In this document: piece after piece, positions 1 through 5,513 of the stretch
Layout: every line of letters begins with the position of its first letter
How positions within the stretch are numbered: position 1 is the stretch's first letter
Assembly (NCBI GenBank): GCA_002496355.1
Contig: DAJP01000065.1
Coordinates: forward strand, 1 to 5,513
Direction: 5' to 3'
Source: Euryarchaeota archaeon UBA346
GTDB taxonomy: Archaea; Thermoplasmatota; E2; DHVEG-1
DNA: 5,513 bases
Program-made: the position numbers and the translations under genes
The notes under the pieces: model-generated
The model's database searches: none
Told to the model about the DNA's origin: nothing
What the model saw: the letters and a program-made list of their open reading frames with translations, nothing else

Positions 1-1061
1 GGTTCCGCACCGAGCCATTGATGGTATTTGATCCGTTCGCAGAGGGTTGGGAGTATCGGAAGATGATTACGGTGAATCATACAATGGTCGCTGATGATCT
101 AGAGTATTTTCCCGTGCTACTCGACATAACCGACAATGATCTAAAAGATAAGGCACAGGAGGATGGTGATGATATCCTGTTCATGAATGGAGCTGGTGTT
201 GCAACACGAGTATATCATGAGCTTGAGGAGTTTGATGGTTCGTCTGGTCGATTGGTCGCGTGGGTGAATGTGAGTTCGTTAAGTTCATCAGTTGACACTT
301 CATTGTATCTATACTATGGGAACTTGGATTCAGACAATCAGCAATGTCCTGAAAAAACCTGGGATTCTCATTACCTGGCAGTCTGGCATATGGATGATGC
401 AACTGACTCAACAATAGAAGATAGTACCTTTAATAATTATAAAGGAACAAAGATAGCATCAAATGAACCTGCCGAAATATATGGAAAAGTTGGGAAAAGC
501 CAAGATTTCGATGGAGCAAACGATCACATTGACTTTATCAATCCTGTAATTCCTCTTGGAACTAAAACGATATCATTTTGGTTGAAAATTGATGTTACTG
601 CTGGGGATTATTGGTTTTTAGTTAATGGTGATATTCATAGTAATTTATTATCTGGAACTGGTTTTTATACCTACACGCCTAATAAATTAGGAATTTTAAT
701 CGGTAACGGTGCAGAACCGGATTACTTTATGAAATTAAGAGGAACAGATGCTGTTGACATTCCAGATAGTACCTATTATCATTATTATTACGCATCTTAT
801 GACGGAACAACATTGAAATTAGCTATCGATGCGGGAACGCCAAAAATCACCACAATAAAATCAGGAACAGAAGCACAACCATCTAACAACCTAATATTCG
901 GAAGATGCGTAGATAATTATCCATATAATTTAAACGGTCAACTTGATGAAATAAGAATATCAGATATCTGCAGAGATCCAAATTGGATTTCTGCAGAATA
1001 TAACAACATGAATAATTTTAACCTGTTCATCAGTGTTGGACCAGAAGAAACGCATCCGTAA
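1..1061 (+). CDS. DUF2341 / LamG-like (concanavalin A-like) surface protein, 5'-partial
   Basis: The reading frame is open from base 3 and ends at TAA 1059-1061. A TTG at 18 and an ATG at 21 could be starts, but neither is followed by a signal peptide and the frame is open upstream, so I read this as the C-terminal part of a larger exported protein. Counting from TTG 18, residues about 10-125 match DUF2341: a GWEYRK opening, a LYLYYGN strand near 97-103 and a VWHMDD motif near 122-127. Residues about 128-340 look like a laminin-G/concanavalin A-like jelly roll, with DGANDHIDF, the strand TISFWLKID, and the usual closing LNGQLDEIRISD followed by WISAEYNN. These families are typically extracellular and may bind carbohydrate or mediate adhesion; the ligand cannot be read here. 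The protein stops soon after the LamG domain, with no visible membrane anchor or sorting tail. Base composition changes inside the gene near 400-420, from about 40-50% GC to about 30%. Family assignment is good; function is uncertain. Confidence 0.85.
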   Translation, partial: FRTEPLMVFDPFAEGWEYRKMITVNHTMVADDLEYFPVLLDITDNDLKDKAQEDGDDILFMNGAGVATRVYHELEEFDGSSGRLVAWVNVSSLSSSVDTSLYLYYGNLDSDNQQCPEKTWDSHYLAVWHMDDATDSTIEDSTFNNYKGTKIASNEPAEIYGKVGKSQDFDGANDHIDFINPVIPLGTKTISFWLKIDVTAGDYWFLVNGDIHSNLLSGTGFYTYTPNKLGILIGNGAEPDYFMKLRGTDAVDIPDSTYYHYYYASYDGTTLKLAIDAGTPKITTIKSGTEAQPSNNLIFGRCVDNYPYNLNGQLDEIRISDICRDPNWISAEYNNMNNFNLFISVGPEETHP

Positions 1062-1320
1062 ATCGAATATAGTAACGAACAAAGAGACGAAAATAAAAGC
1101 AATTGAAATTGGTGTTGGGTGTTGTAGGCTTTGCACGTAAATTACCTATCAACAACGAATAATTGTGCAATACTATGACTAAAAATGCAGAAATGTTCTG
1201 TGATAATGCTTAAATAATTTCGGTCATCGATAATTATAAGAATATTATGCCACCGAATTTCCTGAATCATATCTTATATTTATTGGAAATCTAATGATAT
1301 TTAATAAAAAATAATGCATG
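1062..1320. other. AT-rich intergenic stretch, no gene seen
   Basis: This gap separates the DUF2341/LamG gene from the tfb promoter. I find no convincing coding frame, tRNA or rRNA. Small structure is limited to a tandem copy of GGTGTTG (1111-1117 and 1118-1124) and a weak dyad, TTGCAC at 1131-1136 against GTGCAA at 1165-1170. No run of five or more T follows the upstream stop codon, so a classic archaeal poly-T terminator for that gene is not visible. Confidence 0.6.
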
Positions 1321-1337
1321 GAAAAGTATATATATAA
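1321..1337 (+). promoter_or_regulatory. BRE/TATA promoter element for tfb (distal copy)
   Basis: A purine-rich GAAAAG (BRE-like, 1321-1326) is followed directly by TATATATATAA (1327-1337). The usual archaeal spacing of about 25-27 bases from the TATA centre would place transcription start near 1355-1360. That gives a leader of about 40-45 nt containing the G-rich ribosome-binding stretch before the tfb ATG. The match is by eye, with no transcript data. Confidence 0.6.
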
Positions 1338-1365
1338 GTTATTTCATTGCGCTTAAAAGCATATC

Positions 1366-1380
1366 GAAAAGTTTAATATA
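1366..1380 (+). promoter_or_regulatory. Second BRE/TATA-like element before tfb (proximal copy)
   Basis: GAAAAG recurs at 1366-1371, exactly 45 bases after the distal copy, again followed by an AT element, TTTAATATA (1372-1380). Transcription from here would start near base 1400, giving an almost leaderless tfb mRNA. It could instead be a binding site without promoter activity, or chance in AT-rich DNA. Confidence 0.35.
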
Positions 1381-1386
1381 ATTTAC

Positions 1387-1398
1387 GGGGGCATAGGT
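1387..1398 (+). promoter_or_regulatory. Ribosome-binding region of tfb
   Basis: GGGGG at 1387-1391 lies 9 bases before ATG 1401. AGGT at 1395-1398 lies only 2 bases before that ATG but 11 bases before the in-frame ATG at 1410. The GGGGG spacing favours ATG 1401. The start three codons later remains possible and would remove only MVQ. Confidence 0.45.
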
Positions 1399-1400
1399 AT

Positions 1401-2357
1401 ATGGTTCAAATGCAATCCAAAAAGAAAAAAGAGAAAAGACAAAGCATTGAAGAAATCATTCAATGCCCTGAATGTAACAGCACACATTTAAGTAAAGATT
1501 ATGCACGCGCAGAACTCGTCTGCGCTGATTGCGGACTTGTTATTGACCAAGATTTCATCGACCATGGACCGGAATGGAGAGCATTCGACAGCGACCAACG
1601 GGAAAAACGAGCGCGTGTCGGAGCACCAATGACCTATACCATCCATGACAAAGGACTCAGTACCATGATCGGCTGGAAAAACCGAGACTCCTATGGAAAA
1701 TCCATCCCCACCAGAAACAGAGCCCAGCTCTACCGATTACGGAAATGGCAACGACGCATCAGGATCAGCGATGCGACCGAACGAAACCTTGCATTCGCCT
1801 TATCCGAGCTCGACCGCATGGCATCAGGAATGGGACTCCCACGGACCGTCCGAGAGACCGCAGCCATGGTCTATCGAAAAGCAGTCCTGAAAAACCTGAT
1901 CCGAGGACGCAGCATCGAAGGAGTATCCGCATCAGCCTTATACGCCGCCTGCCGGCAGTGTAACGTCCCTCGAACCCTAGACGAAATCGCAGCCTCCTCC
2001 CGAGTCTCCCGTAAAGAAATCGGTAGAACTTACCGGTTCATCGCCCGAGAACTCGGATTAAAACTCATGCCAACATCACCACAGGATTACATCTCACGAT
2101 TCTGCAGCGAACTCAAACTCAGCGGGGACGTCCAAGCAAAAGCAATCGAAATCCTCAAAGACGCCGCAGACAAAGAACTCACCAGTGGACGTGGACCAAC
2201 TGGGGTAGCCGCCGCATCCATCTACATTTCCTCGATTCTCTGTGGCGAACGACGAACCCAACGGGAAGTCGCAGACGTCGCAGGAGTCACAGAAGTCACC
2301 ATCAGAAACCGTTACAAGGAACTCGCTGAACGGCTCGATATCGACATCATCCTGTAA
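1401..2357 (+). CDS. tfb: Transcription initiation factor B (TFB, archaeal TFIIB)
   Basis: TFB is the archaeal TFIIB homologue. It binds the TBP-TATA complex and the BRE, recruits RNA polymerase, and its linker reaches into the active-site cleft. The 318 residues are full length for the family. A lysine-rich start is followed by a zinc ribbon with C22, C25, C41 and C44. Next comes the B-reader/linker region, about 56-105, with GPEWRAF and the conserved RVGAP and DKGLSTMIG stretches. Two cyclin repeats follow at about 118-210 and 225-312. The second ends in a helix-turn-helix at about 287-305 that in this family contacts the BRE. All landmarks are intact, so this looks like a functional general factor. 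It is preceded by two BRE/TATA-like elements and followed after 6 bases by rlmE, which suggests one transcript. Many archaea have several TFBs; whether this is the only one cannot be told here. Confidence 0.97.
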   Translation: MVQMQSKKKKEKRQSIEEIIQCPECNSTHLSKDYARAELVCADCGLVIDQDFIDHGPEWRAFDSDQREKRARVGAPMTYTIHDKGLSTMIGWKNRDSYGKSIPTRNRAQLYRLRKWQRRIRISDATERNLAFALSELDRMASGMGLPRTVRETAAMVYRKAVLKNLIRGRSIEGVSASALYAACRQCNVPRTLDEIAASSRVSRKEIGRTYRFIARELGLKLMPTSPQDYISRFCSELKLSGDVQAKAIEILKDAADKELTSGRGPTGVAAASIYISSILCGERRTQREVADVAGVTEVTIRNRYKELAERLDIDIIL

Positions 2358-2363
2358 CACACT

Positions 2364-2990
2364 ATGACCCGCTGGTACATCGAAAAAAAGAAAGAGCACT
2401 TTTATCAAGAAGCAAAACGAGTCGGGTACCGTGCACGTTCCGCCTTCAAACTCCAGCAGATCCAAAAACGATTCCGTCTCATCCCCAAGGACGGCATCGT
2501 CGTCGACCTCGGTGCCGCTCCTGGAGGATGGAGCCAGGTCGCAAAAGAACTCGTTGGTCCACAGGGGATCGTCATCGGGATAGATCTTTCCTCAATCAAA
2601 CCTTTTGAAGGCGTAATATTTCTCCAAGGAGATGTCACTAAACCAGAAACACTCGAGCATATCAAGGACCAGATGGGCGGAAAAAACCCAACAGTGGTCC
2701 TCTCAGACATGTCCCCGGATATCTCAGGAAATTATTCTATTGACCAGGCTCGCAGCGCATGGTTATGTGAATGCGCCCTGCGTGTCGCAACCCAGTTATT
2801 GCCACAAGGTGGGAATTTCATCTGTAAAATCTTCGAAGGAGAAGACACTAAATCATTCATGGAGAAGGTAAAGCGTGATTTCATGGTTGTGAAAACATTT
2901 TCTCCTGAAGCCTCTCGTAAAAGCAGCTCTGAGGTCTATATCATCGCAAAATCGTTCAAAAACCCTAATAAAAAGCATCATGAATCATGA
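2364..2990 (+). CDS. rlmE: 23S rRNA (uridine-2'-O)-methyltransferase, RlmE/FtsJ family
   Basis: Members of this family transfer a methyl group from S-adenosylmethionine to a ribose 2'-OH in the peptidyl-transferase region of 23S rRNA during large-subunit maturation. The 208-residue protein shows the N-terminal YRARSAFKL motif, SAM motif I with DLGAAPGGWSQ (48-58), acidic D74 and D90 around the cofactor pocket, and SDMSPD (114-119). The catalytic K-D-K-E set is K29, D115, K155 and E190. As I recall the E. coli enzyme (K38, D124, K164, E199), all four are shifted by the same 9 residues, so the core has no net insertion or deletion between them. There is no C-terminal TRAM domain, which some archaeal relatives carry. 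ATG 2364 comes 6 bases after the tfb stop with no Shine-Dalgarno-like sequence before it, so translation probably depends on coupling to tfb. The exact target nucleotide in this organism is inferred from the family. Confidence 0.94.
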   Translation: MTRWYIEKKKEHFYQEAKRVGYRARSAFKLQQIQKRFRLIPKDGIVVDLGAAPGGWSQVAKELVGPQGIVIGIDLSSIKPFEGVIFLQGDVTKPETLEHIKDQMGGKNPTVVLSDMSPDISGNYSIDQARSAWLCECALRVATQLLPQGGNFICKIFEGEDTKSFMEKVKRDFMVVKTFSPEASRKSSSEVYIIAKSFKNPNKKHHES

Positions 2991-3001
2991 TAGGAAGCTA
3001 A

Positions 3002-3020
3002 TAAAAGGGTATATTATATA
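3002..3020 (+). promoter_or_regulatory. BRE/TATA promoter for the polyprenyl synthase
   Basis: A BRE-like TAAAAGGG (3002-3009) is followed by TATATTATATA (3010-3020). Start spacing of about 25-27 bases places transcription initiation near 3040-3044, so an mRNA from here would have only about 5-9 nt before ATG 3049. This supports an ATG start over the upstream TTG at 3025. A strong SD-like GGAGTTGAT (3021-3029) just after the TATA would be present only in read-through RNA from tfb-rlmE. Confidence 0.55.
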
Positions 3021-3048
3021 GGAGTTGATATCAGTTAAGTTTTACCCA

Positions 3049-4023
3049 ATGGTAGAAACAATGACAGACCAATCCCTCAATCTGGAAGTGTTTCTCAAAC
3101 ACACCCATGAAGACATCGAAAAAAAAATCAACGAAATCATAAAAGATAAGAATGTTTTAACCATCCTTAAAGAGGGAAAACGGTTACGTCCATTACTTGG
3201 TGCTTTATCCTTCAAAGTATGCACCGGTGGAAAGGAAGAATCCCCTCTATACCAGCAATTTTTAGAAGGAGCAGTCGCCATCGAGCTTGCGCACGCAGCA
3301 TCGTTAGTCCATGATGACATCATCGATGGGGACCTTACCCGACGAGGAGAACCCGCCTTTTACATCAAGACCGGGATTGACAACGCAATCCTCATCGGCC
3401 ATAAGATGTTGGTGATGGGGTTCGACCTGGCCTTATCCCATGGGGAACGCATCGCGAAACTGTATGTGGATGCCTGGGGTGGAACGCTCGATGGTCAGTT
3501 ATCTGAGATTAATTTTAATAGCAAGGACCTCGAGGATGTTAATATTACCGCAGACTCAAAATTCTTCCAAGTGTATAGTAGAATCATCGATTTGAAAACC
3601 GCGACCTTGTTCTCCGCGGCATGCAAAGCAGCGGCATATTGGGCGAGAGCTTCTGATGATATTGCAAATCTCCTCGCAGAATATGGCCGAGAGGTCGGGT
3701 TTGCGTACCAGCTGGCTGATGATCTCGTAGATCTTGAGAAAGGCGAGATGATCGACAGTGTCGTCATCCCCCTGTTGACACGGCTTGAGAAGCGAACCGC
3801 GAAGAACGGCAGTCTGAAGCACCGGTCGATTCGAAAGAAGATCGAGAAGAAATCACCTGAGATAAAAAAACTCTATCTCGAAGAAATCTCCAAGCATGTC
3901 AATAACGCCCAGAAGATCTGCAACTCACCATTGCTCCCGGATAATCAGTTCAAAACATTCCTGCTTGACGCCCCATATTTTACTATTAACAAGATGCTCA
4001 AAGAAATCTTCATCAACATCTAA
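3049..4023 (+). CDS. Polyprenyl (probably geranylgeranyl) diphosphate synthase
   Basis: This is a trans-prenyltransferase of the FPP/GGPP synthase family, condensing isopentenyl diphosphate with an allylic diphosphate; in archaea the product feeds ether-lipid synthesis. From ATG 3049 it is 324 residues. Landmarks are GKRLRP (43-48), the first aspartate motif DDIID (89-93) followed by RRG (98-100), GQ (149-150), KTATLF (183-188) and the second motif YQLADDLVD (220-228). A84 and S85, five and four residues before the first motif, are small, which argues against a C15-only product; chain length (C20 or longer) is not settled. Two oddities stand out: GH (117-118) where GD is usual, and no GKxxGxD...GKxTLP segment after the second motif, where EKGEMIDSVVIPLL stands instead. 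TTG 3025 would add eight residues, but it abuts GGAG and lies upstream of the predicted transcript start; ATG 3061 is also possible. A 12-T run follows the stop. idsA is a possible name if C20 product is shown. Confidence 0.9.
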   Translation: MVETMTDQSLNLEVFLKHTHEDIEKKINEIIKDKNVLTILKEGKRLRPLLGALSFKVCTGGKEESPLYQQFLEGAVAIELAHAASLVHDDIIDGDLTRRGEPAFYIKTGIDNAILIGHKMLVMGFDLALSHGERIAKLYVDAWGGTLDGQLSEINFNSKDLEDVNITADSKFFQVYSRIIDLKTATLFSAACKAAAYWARASDDIANLLAEYGREVGFAYQLADDLVDLEKGEMIDSVVIPLLTRLEKRTAKNGSLKHRSIRKKIEKKSPEIKKLYLEEISKHVNNAQKICNSPLLPDNQFKTFLLDAPYFTINKMLKEIFINI

Positions 4024-4029
4024 TCAATC

Positions 4030-4041
4030 TTTTTTTTTTTT
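4030..4041 (+). terminator. Poly-T terminator after the polyprenyl synthase
   Basis: Twelve consecutive T begin 6 bases after the synthase stop codon. Archaeal RNA polymerase stops at U-rich tracts without needing a hairpin, and none is evident here. The last two T also form part of the flpA stop codon on the opposite strand (4040-4042). The tract is A-rich for the minus-strand transcript, so it should act only on the plus strand. Confidence 0.75.
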
Positions 4042-4699
4042 ATCGGGTGATGATGATTGTAGCATGATCCTTTTCAAAGGGTCCCAGTTCCACTGTTTTT
4101 TTAATTTTAAATTTCTGTTTCTGCAAAGAACTGCTCACAAGTTCATACGCTTGTTTTGGTTTGAGCGCCACATCAATGCTTCGTGCTTTTACCATGATAA
4201 GTGCGGTCCCCTCTGGTTTGAGATACGCCTGGATGTTGCGGATGAAGATATCCGCCTGATTCCGTTGGGAGATATCCTGATAAATCAGGTCAACCGGTGG
4301 AACCATTTGTTGGTATCGTTCTGGGTGGTTCGCATCAGACAGGATCGGGATGATGTTCGGACGTTTCTCTGCCACCTTCAATAGATTGATGATCGCGACT
4401 GGTGAGGATTCTACCGCGTATAGAGCGCCTTTTGTGACGATATCTGAAAGGTGGCTTACAGTGGTACCTGTTGCAGCACCGAGATACAGAATCGTTGTAT
4501 CAGTTGGGATGTCTAGGGTGATTCCCTTGAGAAAGGCTGCAGCAAGTTTACTTCGGTATGGGTTCCAAGACCGGTATTCCTTATTATCTTCGGTGAAGAG
4601 TTGTTCGTTGTAGACTTTGATTCCTTTGCAACCTTCGGGGTTTACCGTAAAGAGTCTGTCGTTTTTCTTGTAGATGCCTGGGTATTCTGTCGGTTGCAT
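4040..4699 (-). CDS. flpA: Fibrillarin-like rRNA/tRNA 2'-O-methyltransferase
   Basis: Fibrillarin is the SAM-dependent catalytic subunit of archaeal box C/D ribonucleoproteins. With Nop5, L7Ae and a guide RNA it methylates ribose 2'-OH groups on rRNA, and on tRNA in some archaea. The 219 residues fit the usual archaeal length. Seen in order: a short N-terminal beta region with GIYKKNDRLFTVNP, the family block VYNEQLF then YRSWNPYRSKLAAA (29-55), SAM motif I with LYLGAATGTTVSHLSD (71-86), acidic E97 after the next strand, SDA at 121-123, VDLIYQDISQ (136-145) and MVKARSID (169-176). K51, D142 and K171 lie in the conserved catalytic positions. The start codon at 4699-4697 has AGGGG on the minus strand (4710-4706) with a 6-base spacer. 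nop5, a frequent neighbour of this gene, is not in the window; the upstream gene is an unrelated membrane protein and the downstream neighbour is convergent. Confidence 0.96.
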   Translation of the reverse strand: MQPTEYPGIYKKNDRLFTVNPEGCKGIKVYNEQLFTEDNKEYRSWNPYRSKLAAAFLKGITLDIPTDTTILYLGAATGTTVSHLSDIVTKGALYAVESSPVAIINLLKVAEKRPNIIPILSDANHPERYQQMVPPVDLIYQDISQRNQADIFIRNIQAYLKPEGTALIMVKARSIDVALKPKQAYELVSSSLQKQKFKIKKTVELGPFEKDHATIIITR

Positions 4700-4705
4700 G
4701 TTTTT

Positions 4706-4710
4706 CCCCT
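4706..4710 (-). promoter_or_regulatory. Ribosome-binding site of flpA
   Basis: On the minus strand the sequence is AGGGG followed by AAAAAC and the ATG. The 6-base spacing is normal and fixes the start at 4699. No other in-frame start lies closer to this site. Confidence 0.6.
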
Positions 4711-4723
4711 ATGATGTCTGGTC

Positions 4724-4752
4724 GATAAATAGTTTTGTGGAATGTTTAATTT
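4724..4752 (-). promoter_or_regulatory. Possible promoter region of flpA
   Basis: Two TATA-like stretches are visible on the minus strand. AAATTAAA at about 4752-4744 would start transcription near 4722, giving a leader of about 22 nt that includes the ribosome-binding site. CTATTTATC at about 4732-4724, preceded by ACAAAA, would start near 4703 and leave out that site. The first fits the ribosome-binding site better. Both are weak matches in AT-rich DNA. Confidence 0.3.
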
Positions 4753-4804
4753 ACCTATCCTCCATGGGTTATCTACGCGCATCATTCGAAAATTTCAGAT
4801 GGTT

Positions 4805-5513
4805 CTAATCTGCCATCCAGGAAAACCCAGATAAGTTGGTTGATAGATTGACTTTCAATGCTGAACCAATGAAAAAAGAATATCCTGAAGAAGACCTAAT
4901 CTTGAGGCCACAGAAACCTAATACACCAGGATAAAGTATCGCAAAAGGAAATGCAATATATGGATATGTTCTGGCAGTACCCCATAATTCAGGACCATCA
5001 TATTTCTTCATGCCAGTCAACCCTATTGAATAAACCCAACCCGAGGAAGGATATTTATCGTTTTCATAATTTCCCGTAGTGTAGCCGAATGTGAGAAGAG
5101 TCAATAATCCGATGGGAGAAAAAACAGAAAATAGGCCTCCGGTCCATAGCATAATAAAAAATACTACTGCACTAATGGTCATGATAGTTTCTTTTATTAT
5201 CCAGAGAATGTTTAACAACCAGTCAATGAAATCCCCAAGTAGAGTTCCAGATAGATGTCTTGGATTCGATAGAAGAAGAAAAATTAATAAAAGAATATCA
5301 TCCGCTACAATGGCTAAAGGACCATAGGATAATGTATAGGTCGTTTTTCCACAGACTAAACAGAAATAATTTGCATCTACGACCGGTAAGCGCTGTTCGT
5401 TATGTCTCAATATCAATTTTAATGTTTGGTTTTCACTCATCCCACGTGGCAACAATCCATACTTCTCCAACTCCACGACAGCTTCCTTGAAGATAGGAAC
5501 TGCTTCTTCTCGG
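4805..5513 (-). CDS. Multi-pass membrane protein of unknown function, 5'-partial
   Basis: I do not recognise this protein. The frame ends at TAG (4807-4805) and stays open to the window edge. A GTG at 5476 is the first possible start inside, but the 12 codons before it read REEAVPIFKEAV and run smoothly into VELEKYGLLPRGMS, so the true start is probably outside. Counting from GTG 5476, residues 1-35 are soluble and probably helical. Next comes one CxxC (C39, C42) within FCLVCGK, then hydrophobic segments at about 54-70, 84-110 (possibly two), 114-134 and 172-191. A loop at about 136-170 is rich in Y, G and charged residues. The tail after 191 is short, polar and rich in serine. A single CxxC cannot bind zinc alone unless paired with another site or in a dimer. 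No catalytic motif is visible. It is 105 bases upstream of flpA on the same strand, and flpA has its own ribosome-binding site, so co-function is not implied. Confidence 0.7.
   Translation of the reverse strand, partial: REEAVPIFKEAVVELEKYGLLPRGMSENQTLKLILRHNEQRLPVVDANYFCLVCGKTTYTLSYGPLAIVADDILLLIFLLLSNPRHLSGTLLGDFIDWLLNILWIIKETIMTISAVVFFIMLWTGGLFSVFSPIGLLTLLTFGYTTGNYENDKYPSSGWVYSIGLTGMKKYDGPELWGTARTYPYIAFPFAILYPGVLGFCGLKIRSSSGYSFFIGSALKVNLSTNLSGFSWMAD

Noticed and set aside
1175..1213. A 12-residue frame (MTKNAEMFCDNA) in the intergenic gap
   Set aside because: It is too short, with no ribosome-binding site or promoter of its own; expected by chance.
1062..1400. Possible tRNA, CRISPR repeat or mobile-element end in the largest gene-free stretch
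   Set aside because: No cloverleaf-like arms with a T-loop, no regularly spaced repeats and no terminal inverted repeats with target duplications are visible.
2094..2465. A 123-codon minus-strand frame across the tfb-rlmE junction
   Set aside because: It is antisense to two genes with intact family motifs and looks like a by-product of their codon use; no ribosome-binding site or motif supports it.
3025..3048. TTG 3025 as the synthase start
   Set aside because: GGAG directly abuts the TTG with no spacer, and the predicted transcript start lies downstream of it. ATG 3049 fits better, though this is not proven.
3896..4384. A 162-codon plus-strand frame antisense to flpA
   Set aside because: It overlaps the end of the synthase and lies opposite the well-supported fibrillarin gene. 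Its protein is low-complexity (runs of F and S) with no family resemblance.
5091..5490. Plus-strand frames opposite the membrane protein gene
   Set aside because: They lie antisense to a longer frame with clear hydrophobic segments that runs past the window edge. Their products are rich in basic residues without recognisable motifs.

Overview
The window is archaeal. It carries a transcription factor B gene, a fibrillarin gene, an archaeal-type polyprenyl diphosphate synthase, BRE/TATA-like elements in front of genes, and a poly-T run right after a stop codon. The moderate-to-low GC content and a large DUF2341 plus laminin-G surface protein would suit an uncultured euryarchaeon, possibly of the Thermoplasmatota. 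That placement is a guess from gene content.

Layout. Bases 1-1061 (+) are the 3' end of a secreted or surface DUF2341/LamG-like protein whose 5' end lies outside the window. Bases 1062-1400 are an AT-rich gap that ends in the tfb promoter region. Bases 1401-2357 (+) are tfb. Six bases later comes an RlmE/FtsJ-type 23S rRNA ribose methyltransferase (2364-2990, +). A short spacer with its own TATA-like element precedes a polyprenyl diphosphate synthase (3049-4023, +). A run of 12 T follows. The fibrillarin gene flpA (4040-4699) faces it on the minus strand, with only 16 bases between the two stop codons. Bases 4805-5513 (-) hold the 3' part of an unrecognised multi-pass membrane protein that runs off the window.

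Functionally, the core is housekeeping: general transcription initiation (TFB), 2'-O-methylation of rRNA by a stand-alone enzyme (RlmE) and by an RNA-guided one (fibrillarin), and isoprenoid chain synthesis for archaeal lipids. tfb and rlmE look like one transcript. The synthase probably receives both read-through and its own short-leader transcript. The two edge genes are accessory and poorly characterised.

I see no CRISPR array, insertion sequence, tRNA, rRNA or defence system, and no convincing undescribed system. The points most worth checking are the paired BRE/TATA elements before tfb, the base-composition break inside the DUF2341/LamG gene, the atypical region after the second DDxxD of the synthase, the tight convergent junction, and the unknown membrane protein.
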